Positions 24,892 through 33,344 of a stretch of 64,000 nt of DNA are shown here, piece by piece. The translations under genes were made by a program, and so were the position numbers. The notes beneath the pieces were generated by a model, which ran no database searches, was not told the origin of the DNA, and saw only the letters and a program-made list of their open reading frames with translations. The DNA lies in the NCBI RefSeq assembly GCF_029892095.1, contig NZ_JARZAE010000004.1, positions 4,774,001-4,838,000 of the forward strand. Reading direction: 5' to 3'. Numbering within the stretch: the stretch's first letter is position 1; every line of letters starts with the position of its first letter. Origin of the DNA: Kitasatospora sp. MAP12-44. GTDB lineage: Bacteria > Actinomycetota > Actinomycetes > Streptomycetales > Streptomycetaceae.

Positions 24892-25407
24892 TCAGCCGAG
24901 CTGCCGGTAGCCGCCGCGGAAGTAGAGCAGCGGCTGCCCGTCCGGTGACGGCACCCGGGCCTCCAGCACCCGTCCGATCACCAGCGTGTGGTCCCCGGCG
25001 GCTATCCGCTGCTCGGTGCGGCACTCGACGGTGGCCAGCGCGCCCTCCACCAGCGGCGCGCCGCTGGCCGGGCCGCGGTGGTGCGGGGTGTCCGCGAAGA
25101 GCAGCCGGTCGCTGAGCCGGCCCTTCATGGCGAAGCGGGAGGCCAGCGTCCGGTGCCGCTCGCCGAGCAGCGAGACGGCCCACAGGTCGACCCGGGAGAG
25201 CAGTTCGTCCATCCGGGAGTCCTCGCGCACCGAGACCAGCACCAGCGGCGGCTCCAGCGAGACGGACAGGAAGGACGTGGCGGTCATGCCGGCGTCCTCG
25301 CCCCCGTCGTGCACGGTCAGCAGTGCCACCCCGGCGGCGAGCTGGGAGAGGGCGGCCCGGAACTCGTCCGGCGTGGCGAGGGAGGCAGCGGCTTGCTGCG
25401 GCGACAT
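24892..25407 (-). CDS. Flavin reductase family protein (FMN-binding split barrel)
   Basis: A 171-residue protein with the family pattern FRAALSQLAAGVALLTV, then GMTATSFLSVSLEPPLVLVSV and the VECRTEQRIAAGDHTLVIGRV strands. These enzymes pass NAD(P)H electrons to free FMN or FAD, often for a partner monooxygenase; no partner is adjacent. ATG at 25407; upstream GTG 25413 is possible and no clear ribosome site is seen. Confidence 0.85.
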   Translation of the reverse strand: MSPQQAAASLATPDEFRAALSQLAAGVALLTVHDGGEDAGMTATSFLSVSLEPPLVLVSVREDSRMDELLSRVDLWAVSLLGERHRTLASRFAMKGRLSDRLLFADTPHHRGPASGAPLVEGALATVECRTEQRIAAGDHTLVIGRVLEARVPSPDGQPLLYFRGGYRQLG

Positions 25408-25811
25408 GGACACGTACCGCACGGTAGCCGGGCGGCGGCCGGTCCTGCATCGGGCCGAGGACCTAGGCGGTCCTAGGACCTTCTCCGGAGGTTGCGCCGA
25501 CTGGAGCGGACGATTCACCCCCGGTTGTGCCGCTCTCACCCCCAGGAGTGAAGCGGCAGGGCCCGGCGGCGGGCAGCCCGCTTCAGTTCCGGCCCGTCGG
25601 CGCCGACGTCGAAGGTGGTCATCGCAGGATCGTGTCCGGGCATGACCGAGATGAACCGGGTTTGCCTGTCTATGGGTTGTGTGATTTGAGTCACAAGTGA
25701 CGACCTATTGCTGACCGAGCGTGCCGAATGCTGTGCTCGCTGTGATTCAGTTCTTCTGGCAATCGGACGATAACCATCAAGACCTATCCGAAGAAGCCGG
25801 GGAGCCCCCGC
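25408..25811. other. 404-base divergent region upstream of cdgB
   Basis: Besides the palindrome at 25680-25701 (listed separately) I see no other clear element. The stretch 25660-25800 is less GC-rich than its surroundings, as expected for a promoter region. Confidence 0.4.
25680..25701 (+). promoter_or_regulatory. Palindromic operator upstream of cdgB (BldD- or Crp-type)
   Basis: TGTGA-N6-TCACA (25680-25695) is a perfect match to the classic Crp site and to the streptomycete Crp pattern GTG-N6-GNCAC. It also fits the BldD-box form GTGA...TCAC. It overlaps a second palindrome, GTCAC-AA-GTGAC (25690-25701). The cdgB ATG is 116 bases downstream. cdgB is a known BldD target in Streptomyces, which favours BldD; sequence alone cannot decide. 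Confidence 0.6.
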
Positions 25812-27755
25812 ATGGAAGCCGAGTCGGAGCCGTACGTCCGTCTCGCGACCCTCCGCACCTTGCACCGGGTCGTGGCGGACCTCAACGCTGCCCGCAGCCT
25901 GGCGGGCACGCTGCAGGCCGTGGTCGAGGGCTCGGTGCACGGGCTCGGGTTCGGTGCCGCCGCGGTGAGTCTGGTGCGACCCGACGGCGATCTGATGGTG
26001 GCCGCCGTCTGGGAGTACGAGGAGCGCGAGTTCGGCGGCCCCTCGGTGCTGCTCGGCCAGGTCGGCTCGCGCGAGTCCTGGGACCGGCTGCTGGCGGTCA
26101 GCGACCACTGGGGGACCCTGCGGTTCCTGCCGCACGACCGCGGCTGGGCGGTCGGCACCGACATCCCGCGCTGGACCGGGGACGGGCCGCTGCCGGTCTA
26201 CGCCAACGACTGGCACCCCGAGGACGGCCTGCTGGCGCCGATGTACAGCGCCGGCGGCGACCTGCTCGGCGTGCTGAGCGTGGACCGCCCGCGCAGCGGC
26301 AAACGACCCGGCGCGTGGACCAGGGAAGCCCTGGAGATGTTCTCGCTGCAGGCCTCGATCGCGATCGGCAACGCCCGCCTGCGGGCCGAGATGCAGCGCG
26401 CGCTGGCCCGCCTGGAGAAGGAGCAACAGGCGCTGCTGGCCAGCGAGGAGAGCTTCCGTCAGGCGTTCGAGTACGCGCCCAGCGGGATGGCCATCACCGA
26501 ACTGCACGGCGCCGCCCGGGGCCAGCTGACCCGGGTCAACGACGCGCTCTGCCGACTGCTCGGCCGACCGCGCGCGGCGCTGCGCCAGCAGAGCTTCCTC
26601 GACCTGGTGCACCCCGACGACCGCGGTCTGCTGGAGCGCACCAGCGCCGAGAGCGGCCGGGCCGAGCTGCGGCTCTCCCGCCGGGACGGCGGCTACCAGT
26701 GGGTCTGCCTGCGCAACTCGGTGGTCGCGGACGCGGCGGAGGGCCCGAGCTTTCTGCTCACCCACGTCGAGGACATCGAGGACCGCAAACGCCACGAGTT
26801 CCAACTCGCCCACCGGGCCAGCCACGACGCGCTCACCGGCCTGCCGAACAGTGCCGAGCTGCGCAGCCGGCTGGCCCGTCGGCTCTGCCCGCTGCCGCAG
26901 GGCCCCGGCGGCGCCGCCGCGCACGGGGCGGCCACCTGCGCGCTGGAGGGCGCGGCCGCCTCGCACAGCCCGTCCGGCTCCTACGGGCCGCACAGCCCGC
27001 GCAGCGGTCAGGAGGTGCTGGAGGGCGGCCCCGGCGCCCAGGGGGCGCCTGGCGGGACGTCAGGGGCGCTGGAGGGTGCGCCCGGCGCGGGAGGCGGGCG
27101 CGCGGTGGTGATGCACGGTTACGGCGAGTACGGCGCGTACGGCGGCTATGCCGAGGCGGGGCGCTACCCGGGGGCGGGCTACCCCGAGCGCGGGGTGATC
27201 CCCGGCCGCCCGCCCGGCTACGGCGAGCCGCCCCCCGACCACGTGCACGCGGTGGTCCCGACCGACCCGGCCGGCGCGGCCGAGCCGTGGAGCGCCTCGT
27301 TCCGCCCCGGCGGCGCCGGCGGGGCGGCGCAGAAGGGCCTGGCGGTGGTCTTCTGCGACCTGGACGGTTTCAAGTCCGTCAACGACCGCTTCGGCCACAA
27401 CGCCGGTGACGCGGTGCTGGTGGAGGTGGCCCGCCGCCTGCAGCAGGTAGTCCGGGAGGGTGACACGGTGGCGCGGCTCGGCGGCGACGAGTTCGTCGTG
27501 CTGGCCGACGGCATCGGCAGCGAGGAGGCCACCGAGCTGGCCGTCCGGCTGCGCAACGCGATCATCCCGCCGATGCGGATAGCCGGTCGGGTGATGCGGG
27601 TCGGCGTGAGCCTGGGGATCGGCTGGGCGGGCTGCGGGATGAGCATCGAGGAGGTCCTGCACGCCGCCGACAAGCGGATGTACGACGAGAAGCGGGCCCG
27701 CGGCGGCGCGGTCCGGGGCGCTCGCGGCGAGCGCTCGCACCGCCGCGCGGGGTAG
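25812..27755 (+). CDS. cdgB: Diguanylate cyclase CdgB (GAF-PAS-GGDEF) with a large insert
   Basis: A 647-residue cytoplasmic protein: GAF domain (about 20-190), PAS domain (about 210-330) and GGDEF domain. The active site RLGGDEF is near 557, and REGD, with five residues between, forms a complete product-inhibition I-site. It makes c-di-GMP from two GTP. The GGDEF domain opens at DALTGLPN (about 340) but is split by about 140 residues of Gly/Ala/Tyr/Pro-rich sequence before VVFCDLDGFKS (about 513). Domain order and gene neighbours match CdgB of S. coelicolor, a BldD-regulated developmental cyclase. Confidence 0.88.
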   Translation: MEAESEPYVRLATLRTLHRVVADLNAARSLAGTLQAVVEGSVHGLGFGAAAVSLVRPDGDLMVAAVWEYEEREFGGPSVLLGQVGSRESWDRLLAVSDHWGTLRFLPHDRGWAVGTDIPRWTGDGPLPVYANDWHPEDGLLAPMYSAGGDLLGVLSVDRPRSGKRPGAWTREALEMFSLQASIAIGNARLRAEMQRALARLEKEQQALLASEESFRQAFEYAPSGMAITELHGAARGQLTRVNDALCRLLGRPRAALRQQSFLDLVHPDDRGLLERTSAESGRAELRLSRRDGGYQWVCLRNSVVADAAEGPSFLLTHVEDIEDRKRHEFQLAHRASHDALTGLPNSAELRSRLARRLCPLPQGPGGAAAHGAATCALEGAAASHSPSGSYGPHSPRSGQEVLEGGPGAQGAPGGTSGALEGAPGAGGGRAVVMHGYGEYGAYGGYAEAGRYPGAGYPERGVIPGRPPGYGEPPPDHVHAVVPTDPAGAAEPWSASFRPGGAGGAAQKGLAVVFCDLDGFKSVNDRFGHNAGDAVLVEVARRLQQVVREGDTVARLGGDEFVVLADGIGSEEATELAVRLRNAIIPPMRIAGRVMRVGVSLGIGWAGCGMSIEEVLHAADKRMYDEKRARGGAVRGARGERSHRRAG

Positions 27756-27898
27756 TCGGGGCGGGCCGCCGGGGGGCGTTCCGGGCGGCTCGGCGGCGCC
27801 TCTTACTTTTTTTGATGTCATGTGCTGCGGGTAGGGTGCCGTGCGTACGGCCAGACAGGGCGTCGGGCAGAGACGGCATTGGGGAGTTGACCACCGCG

Positions 27899-28900
27899 AT
27901 GACGGACGGCAGCAATGGAGCACCCGAGGGCGGCGCCGGCGGGTCGGCGCAGGACGACGACGTGTTCGGCTACCTCTACCGTCCCGCCGAGGGTGAGGAG
28001 GGGGCGGAGCGTGCGCCGGTAGCGCCGCGCAACGCCTACCAGCGTCCGATGGAGGTCGGCCGCGCCCAGTACGGCCAGCCTCAGCAGCAGCAGTACCAGC
28101 AGCCCTACCAGCAGCACCCCCCGCAGCAGCAGCCCTACCGCCCGCAGGGCCCCGGCGCCGAGCAGACCAGCGCGCTGCCCCAGCAGTCCCGCTACGCCGA
28201 GCGCTCCCGCCCGCTGCCGGGTGAGGACGCCCCGCGCAGCCGCGGCATGGGTCCGGTGATCGGCGTGGTGGCGGTGGTCGCGGCCATCGCGATCGGCTCC
28301 GGCATCGCGCTCTCCGGCAACAGCGGCAGCAGCGACCAGAGCAGCAAGGGCGGCCACCCGGCCCCCACCGCCGGGGCGACCAACGCGACCTCGGCCGGCG
28401 GCTCGCCCTCGGCCTCGCCGTCCGGTCCGGCGAGCCCGACCCCCGCCGCCGGCAATGTGGTGGACGCCTCCAAGGCCCAGGCGCAGAACGCGCCGTCCGC
28501 CAACACGATCAAGGGCGCGGTCTCCTCCGACGGCAGCTACCTGACGCTGCAGGCGGGCTCCTCGGTGACCTGGGCGGTCACCGTGCCCACCGCCGGCAAG
28601 TACAAGTTCTGGATCCACTTCAACAACACCGGCGACCTGGTGCAGGCTGCGGTCGCCGTCAACGGCACCGACCGCAGCGGCGGGGTGCCGTTCAAGAACT
28701 ACGGCAGCAAGGGCGCCGACCCGACGCAGTCCTGGTACTCCACCAACATATGGCCGGACCTCCAGGCCGGGGCCAACACCCTCACGGTGTCGGCTCCGTC
28801 CGGAGGGTCGGTCCTGATCGACCAGATCGCGATCACCGGCATGGACGCCACCAGCTACCCGACCGGCGGCGCCCCCCCGGCGGCCGCGCCGCCGAGCTAG
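27899..28900 (+). CDS. Membrane-anchored carbohydrate-binding (CBM6/35-like) protein
   Basis: A 333-residue protein. The N-terminal cytoplasmic part is Gln/Pro/Tyr-rich (runs of QQ and QPY, about 55-85), then one membrane helix (about 117-138), a Ser/Thr/Pro/Gly-rich linker, and a C-terminal beta-sandwich (about 195-320) with the pattern AGKYKFWIHFNNTGD...AVNG of CBM6/CBM35 modules. It probably binds polysaccharide outside the membrane. No catalytic domain is present. GGGGAG lies twelve bases before the ATG. Confidence 0.75.
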   Translation: MTDGSNGAPEGGAGGSAQDDDVFGYLYRPAEGEEGAERAPVAPRNAYQRPMEVGRAQYGQPQQQQYQQPYQQHPPQQQPYRPQGPGAEQTSALPQQSRYAERSRPLPGEDAPRSRGMGPVIGVVAVVAAIAIGSGIALSGNSGSSDQSSKGGHPAPTAGATNATSAGGSPSASPSGPASPTPAAGNVVDASKAQAQNAPSANTIKGAVSSDGSYLTLQAGSSVTWAVTVPTAGKYKFWIHFNNTGDLVQAAVAVNGTDRSGGVPFKNYGSKGADPTQSWYSTNIWPDLQAGANTLTVSAPSGGSVLIDQIAITGMDATSYPTGGAPPAAAPPS

Positions 28901-28912
28901 CTTCCAGCCACG

Positions 28913-30103
28913 TCAGGCGCTCTGACGTGCCTTGAAGCGCTCGGCGCCGGTGATCCACTCGCCGCGCCGGACGACCGCGAGCAGGTCGTAGCTGCCGGAG
29001 TCGAGGACGACCAGGTCGGCGTTCTTGCCGGCCTCCACCGTCCCGATCGAGTCGGCGAGGCCGAGCAGCCGCGCCGGGGTGGTCGAGATCGACTGGACGG
29101 CCTGCGGCAGGCTCAGCCCGTTGACGGTCACCGAGCGCTTGAAGGCCACGTCCAGGGTGAGCGTGGAGCCGGCGATCGAGCCGCCCTCGACCAGCCGGGC
29201 CACCCCGTCGGTGACCTGCACCTGGAGCGGGCCCAACGGGTAGCGGCCGTCGCCCATGCCGGCCGCGCCCATCGCGTCGGTGATCAGCGCGACCCGCTCG
29301 GCGCCGGCCGTGCCGTACGCCAGGTCGAGCACCGACGCGTGCAGGTGGGTGCCGTCGTTGATCAGCTCGACGGTGACCCGCTCGTCCTCCAGCAGTGCGA
29401 CGATCGGCCCGGGCGCGCGGTGCTGGATGCCCGGCATCGCGTTGAACAGGTGGGTGGCGACGGTGGCGCCGGCCTCGATCGCCTCCAGCGTCCTGGCGTA
29501 GTCGGAGTCGGTGTGGCCGACGGCGGCGATCACCCCGAGCTCGGCCAGCATCCGCACCGACTCCAGGCCGCCCGGCAGTTCCGGGGCGAGCGTGACCATC
29601 CTGGCGTGGCCGCGCGCGGCGTCCACCAGCTTGCGCACCAGCGCCGGGTCCGGGTCGCGCAGCAGGTCGGGGCGGTGCGCGCCGCAGCGGTGCTGGGAGA
29701 TGAACGGGCCCTCGAAGTGGATGCCCGCCAGCACGCCGTCCTCGACCAGCTCGGAGAGCACGGCCGCCTGCCGGCAGAGCTCGTCGATCTCGCCGGTGAC
29801 GGTGGAGGCCATCGTGGTGGTGGTGCCGTGGGCCAGGTGGGTGCGGGCCGCGGTCAGCGCCTCCTCGGCGAGCCCGGCGGCGTACGAGGCGCCGCCGCCG
29901 CCGTGCACATGGAGGTCGACGAAGCCGGGGACGACCGTGCAGCCCGTCAGGTCGAGGTCGCCGGCCCGCGCGGAGCCGCCGACGGACTCGATCGTGCTCC
30001 CCGCCAGGGTGAGCCGGCCGTTCTCGACGACGCCGGTGGGCAGCACCAGCCGGGCTCCGGCCAGTGCGGTGCGGGATGCTGCAGTACGGTCCGCGACGGT
30101 CAC
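28913..30103 (-). CDS. nagA: N-acetylglucosamine-6-phosphate deacetylase
   Basis: A 396-residue amidohydrolase with the metal motif DLHVHGGGG, EGPFIS, and the catalytic segments GHTDSDY and LITDAMGAAGMG. It deacetylates GlcNAc-6-phosphate to glucosamine-6-phosphate. The GTG start overlaps the stop of nagK by GTGA, so the two are translationally coupled. With the dre site upstream of nagK, the pair is expected to be under DasR. Confidence 0.93.
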   Translation of the reverse strand: MTVADRTAASRTALAGARLVLPTGVVENGRLTLAGSTIESVGGSARAGDLDLTGCTVVPGFVDLHVHGGGGASYAAGLAEEALTAARTHLAHGTTTTMASTVTGEIDELCRQAAVLSELVEDGVLAGIHFEGPFISQHRCGAHRPDLLRDPDPALVRKLVDAARGHARMVTLAPELPGGLESVRMLAELGVIAAVGHTDSDYARTLEAIEAGATVATHLFNAMPGIQHRAPGPIVALLEDERVTVELINDGTHLHASVLDLAYGTAGAERVALITDAMGAAGMGDGRYPLGPLQVQVTDGVARLVEGGSIAGSTLTLDVAFKRSVTVNGLSLPQAVQSISTTPARLLGLADSIGTVEAGKNADLVVLDSGSYDLLAVVRRGEWITGAERFKARQSA

Positions 30104-31047
30104 GCGGTCACCTCCAGTGAGAGCAGATCCCAGGCGAGCAGACCCGCGCCCAGGGACGCCGCGGTGTCCTTGAGCATGGCCGGTACGACCTTCGGAGGCA
30201 TCTGGAAGGTCAGCCGGTCACTCACCGCCGCGCGCAGGGGTGTGAAGAGTGTGTCGCCGGCTTCGGCCAGCCCGCCGCCGACGATCACCGTCGACGGGTC
30301 GAGCAGGCTCTGCGCCAGCACGATGCCGTCCGCCAGCGCGGCCACGGCCTCCCGCCAGACCAGCAGCGCCCGCTCGTCGCCGGCCTCGACGGCCAGCGCG
30401 CAGTCGGAGGCCTCGGCGCGCTCGTCTCCGCACGCCGCGGCCCAGGCCCGGGAGACGGCCGAGGCCGACGCCAGGGTCTCCAGGCAGCCGCGGGCGCCGC
30501 AGCCGCAGAGCGGGCCGCCGGGGCGGACCACCACATGGCCGATCTCGCCGCCGTAGCCGTGCGCGCCGGCCTCGATCCGGCCGCCGATCCCGATCGCGCC
30601 GGCGATGCCGGTGCCCAGCGCGATGAAGAGGAAGCGGTCGACGCCGCGGCCCGCGCCGATCCGGCCCTCGGCCAGCCCGCCGGAGCGGACGTCGTGGCCC
30701 AGCGCGATCGGCATGTCCTCGCCGTCCGGGCCGGCCAGCCGCTCGCCCAGCAGTTTGCGCAGGGGCAGGTCGCGCCAGCCGAGGTTGGCGGAGAAGACCG
30801 CGATCCCGTTCCTCTCGTCGATCGTCCCCGGTACGGCGACGCCCGCGGCGAGCGGCCGGCAGCCGAAACGGCTGCGGCCCTCGTCCGCGAGGTCGGCGGC
30901 GAAGTCGAGGATGGTGGCGACGACGGCGTCGGTGCCGTGCTCCCGCCCGGTCGGTCGGCGTGCCTCGAACAGCACGGAGCCGTCCTGGGCGAGCAGCGCG
31001 GCTTTCATGCCGGTGCCGCCTACATCGAGTGCGATGACGTGCTTCAC
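30100..31047 (-). CDS. nagK: N-acetylglucosamine kinase (ROK family)
   Basis: A 315-residue ROK kinase: phosphate motif DVGGTGMKAALL at the N-terminus, the catalytic GHDVRSGG (D as base), and the zinc motif CGCGARGCLE. Coupled to nagA, its likely substrate is GlcNAc, for cytosolic phosphorylation of sugar from chitin or cell-wall turnover; glucose or other hexoses cannot be excluded by sequence. GTG start (KHVIALDVGG). Confidence 0.88.
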   Translation of the reverse strand: MKHVIALDVGGTGMKAALLAQDGSVLFEARRPTGREHGTDAVVATILDFAADLADEGRSRFGCRPLAAGVAVPGTIDERNGIAVFSANLGWRDLPLRKLLGERLAGPDGEDMPIALGHDVRSGGLAEGRIGAGRGVDRFLFIALGTGIAGAIGIGGRIEAGAHGYGGEIGHVVVRPGGPLCGCGARGCLETLASASAVSRAWAAACGDERAEASDCALAVEAGDERALLVWREAVAALADGIVLAQSLLDPSTVIVGGGLAEAGDTLFTPLRAAVSDRLTFQMPPKVVPAMLKDTAASLGAGLLAWDLLSLEVTA

Positions 31048-31075
31048 AGGGGACAGTTTCCCTTGACCAGGCAGG

Positions 31076-31091
31076 AGAGGTCTAGTCCAGT
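31076..31091 (-). promoter_or_regulatory. Probable DasR responsive element (dre) for nagKA
   Basis: AGAGGTCTAGTCCAGT matches 12 of 16 positions of the dre consensus ACTGGTCTAGACCACT, including the central GGTCTAG. It lies 28 bases upstream of the nagK start codon. DasR, a GntR-family repressor released by glucosamine-6-phosphate, controls nagKA in S. coelicolor through such a site. Confidence 0.7.
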
Positions 31092-31137
31092 GGCGGGATT
31101 GGTCTGCGCCACGGGGGTGAGCTTGGTCGCTCGGTGT

Positions 31138-32076
31138 CTACAGTTGGACCGAGCGGGTCAGTGCGCGGGGGTTGTCCGGGTCCAGGCCGCGGGCCTCGGC
31201 GAGGGCGACCGCCAGGCGCTGGGCGCGGACCAGGTCGGCCATCGGGTCCAGGCCGCCGGGGCCCGAGCCGGCCACCAACTGGCCACCGGTGGCGGCGATA
31301 TCGTCGGCCAGACCGTCGGGCAGAGCGCCGAACATCCAGGCCGCGCGGCCCGCGGTGGTGATCGCGATCGGGCCGTGCCGGTACTCCATCGCCGGGTACG
31401 ACTCGGTCCACGCGCCGGCCGCCTCGCGCATCTTCAGGCCGGCCTCCAGGGCCAGGCCGTTGGTCCAGCCCGCGCCGAGGAAGGTGATCTGCTCGGCGGC
31501 GACCAGGCCGGTCGGCAGCGCCTCGGCGATGGCGCGCTCGGCGTCGTCGGCGGCCTCGGCCAGGCTCTTCACGCCCGGGGCGAGGGCTCCCTCGGCCTCC
31601 AGGTGGGCGCGCAGCAGCGCGAGCGCGGTGGTGGCGAAGCGGGTCTGCACCACCGAGCGCTCGTCGGCGAAGTCCAGCACCACCGGCTGGTCGGCGGTCT
31701 GCATCACCGGGGTGGCCGGGTCGGCGGTCAGCGCGGTGGTGGGGGTGGTGCCGCGCAGCCGGTCCAGCAGCGCCAGCACCTCGGTGGTGGTGCCGGAGCG
31801 GCTGATCGCCACCACCCGGTCGTAGCGGCGGGCGTAGGGGAACTCGGAGGCCGCGTGCGCGTCGGTCTCGCCGTGCCCGGACGCCTCGCGCAGCGCGGCG
31901 TACGCCTGGGCCATGAACCAGGAGGTGCCGCAGCCGACCACCGCCACCCGCTCGCCGGGGCGGGGCAGCGCGGGCGCCGCCTGGCCGGCCAGTGCGGCGG
32001 CCTGGCGCCAGCAGGCGGGCTGGGTGGCGAGCTCCTCGGCGGTCAGCGAGCTGCCTGCGGTGGTCATGCCAGTCAT
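31138..32076 (-). CDS. SIS-domain phosphosugar isomerase/deaminase-like protein
   Basis: A 312-residue protein with two SIS domains, as in the C-terminal isomerase half of GlmS or AgaS. The first phosphosugar loop is VGCGTSWFMAQ and ISRSGTTTEVL follows; EYRHGPIAI is the conserved second-domain segment. There is no glutaminase domain, so it would convert an amino-sugar or keto-sugar phosphate without glutamine. The position beside nagKA and a DeoR regulator supports aminosugar catabolism. Start ATG 32076 with AAGGGAG upstream; the longer frame to 32142 has no ribosome site. Confidence 0.82.
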   Translation of the reverse strand: MTGMTTAGSSLTAEELATQPACWRQAAALAGQAAPALPRPGERVAVVGCGTSWFMAQAYAALREASGHGETDAHAASEFPYARRYDRVVAISRSGTTTEVLALLDRLRGTTPTTALTADPATPVMQTADQPVVLDFADERSVVQTRFATTALALLRAHLEAEGALAPGVKSLAEAADDAERAIAEALPTGLVAAEQITFLGAGWTNGLALEAGLKMREAAGAWTESYPAMEYRHGPIAITTAGRAAWMFGALPDGLADDIAATGGQLVAGSGPGGLDPMADLVRAQRLAVALAEARGLDPDNPRALTRSVQL

Positions 32077-32106
32077 GCCGATGTCTCCCTTCGGTTGCGT
32101 TCGATT

Positions 32107-32152
32107 GCGTGAAACTGATTGCTTTATAGCTGTTTCGCGCATGAGTGTGCAA
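32107..32152 (-). promoter_or_regulatory. SIS-gene promoter with inverted-repeat operator
   Basis: On the minus strand TTGCAC (32152-32147) and TATAAA (32128-32123) are 18 bases apart. An inverted repeat, GCGTGAAAC (32107-32115) and GTTTCGCGC (32132-32140), with eight of nine pairs, covers the -10 box and spacer. GAAAC/GTTTC arms are usual for DeoR-family operators, and the divergent gene encodes a DeoR regulator. Confidence 0.55.
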
Positions 32153-32247
32153 TACCCCGGTGCGGCGATGGAATCCGTTCCACTCGCTGCGGGGCTCTGT
32201 GCGACGCTGTCACCGCAGTGCTAGTCGATGTGAGGGAGTGGCCCGGC

Positions 32248-33042
32248 GTGTCCAGATATGAGCGGTGGAACAGTCTCCTCGAACTCCTTGCCGAGCACGG
32301 CAAGTTGGAGGTCGAAGAGGCGGCTGTGGCGCTGAACGTCTCGGCCGCCACGATCCGCCGTGACCTCGACCAGCTGGCCCGCCAGCAGATGGTCACCCGG
32401 ACCCGGGGCGGCGCGGTCGCCCACAACGTCAGCTACGACCTGCCGCTGCGCTACAAGACCGCGCGCAACGCCGGGGCCAAGCAGCGGATCGGCGCGGCGG
32501 TGGCCGGCCTGATCGCGCCGGGCGAGGTGGTCGGCCTGAACGGCGGCACCACCACCACCGAGGTGGCCCGCGCGCTGGCCGTGCGCCCCGAGCTGACCGA
32601 GCGCGCCGAGGCCGGCGCCGGCCAGCCGCTCACCGTGGTCACCAACGCGCTCAACATCGCCAATGAACTGACGGTCCGTCCGTCGGTGAAGATCGTGGTC
32701 ACCGGCGGGGTGGCCCGACCGCAGTCCTATGAGCTGATCGGGCCGCTGGCCGGTGCGGTGCTCGCCGAACTCACCCTGGACGTCACGGTGCTGGGGGTGG
32801 ACGCGCTGGACGTCCAGGCCGGCGCCACCGCCCACCACGAGGGTGAGGCCAGCGTGAACCGGCTGCTCGCCGAGCGGGCCCGCCGGGTGGTGGTGGCCGC
32901 CGACTCGACCAAGCTGGGCCGCCGCGCCTTCGCCCGGATCTGCGGGATCGAGCAGATCGGCACGCTGGTCACCGACGAGGCGGTGGACGAGGAGCTGGCC
33001 GCCGCCTTCGCCGACGCGGGGGTACGGGTCCTGGCGGTGTGA
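32248..33042 (+). CDS. DeoR/GlpR-family transcriptional regulator
   Basis: A 264-residue repressor: the N-terminal helix-turn-helix SRYERWNSLLELL...VSAATIRRDLDQL and the C-terminal sugar-phosphate sensor with GGTTTTEVARAL and VVAADSTKLGRRAF. It probably senses a phosphosugar made or used by the divergent SIS gene. GTG 32248 is preferred: AGGGAG lies nine bases upstream and SRYERW is the family start. Earlier in-frame GTG codons exist. Confidence 0.88.
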   Translation: MSRYERWNSLLELLAEHGKLEVEEAAVALNVSAATIRRDLDQLARQQMVTRTRGGAVAHNVSYDLPLRYKTARNAGAKQRIGAAVAGLIAPGEVVGLNGGTTTTEVARALAVRPELTERAEAGAGQPLTVVTNALNIANELTVRPSVKIVVTGGVARPQSYELIGPLAGAVLAELTLDVTVLGVDALDVQAGATAHHEGEASVNRLLAERARRVVVAADSTKLGRRAFARICGIEQIGTLVTDEAVDEELAAAFADAGVRVLAV

Positions 33043-33086
33043 CCGCCGCGGAAGCGACGTCGCGCACGCGAGGGACAATGGTCCCT

Positions 33087-33314
33087 ATGACGGGTCTCAC
33101 CGAGCGCGACCTCGCCGTGCTGGCCCTGGAGGGCCGGAGCTGGCGCACCCAGGGTGCCAAGGAGCAGGCGATCCGGGAGGAGTTGGGCATCTCCAGTACC
33201 CGGTACTACCAGCTGTTGAACGGTCTGCTGGACCGCGAGGAGGCGGTGGCGCACGCGCCGGTGCTGGTCTACCGCCTGCGCCGGATCCGCGATGCCCGTC
33301 GCGCCGAGCGTTAG
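33087..33314 (+). CDS. DUF3263 protein (small helix-turn-helix-like)
   Basis: A 75-residue protein: LTERDLAVLALEGRSW, then LGISSTRYYQLLNGLLDREEA, which reads as a helix-turn-helix, then a basic tail. DUF3263 proteins are common in actinobacteria next to trehalose genes and have no assigned function; DNA binding is plausible. Start ATG 33087; ATG 33078 would add three residues. Confidence 0.78.
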   Translation: MTGLTERDLAVLALEGRSWRTQGAKEQAIREELGISSTRYYQLLNGLLDREEAVAHAPVLVYRLRRIRDARRAER

Positions 33315-33344
33315 TCCCGGGTGGCCCTGGGTAGGGTCGCTGGC

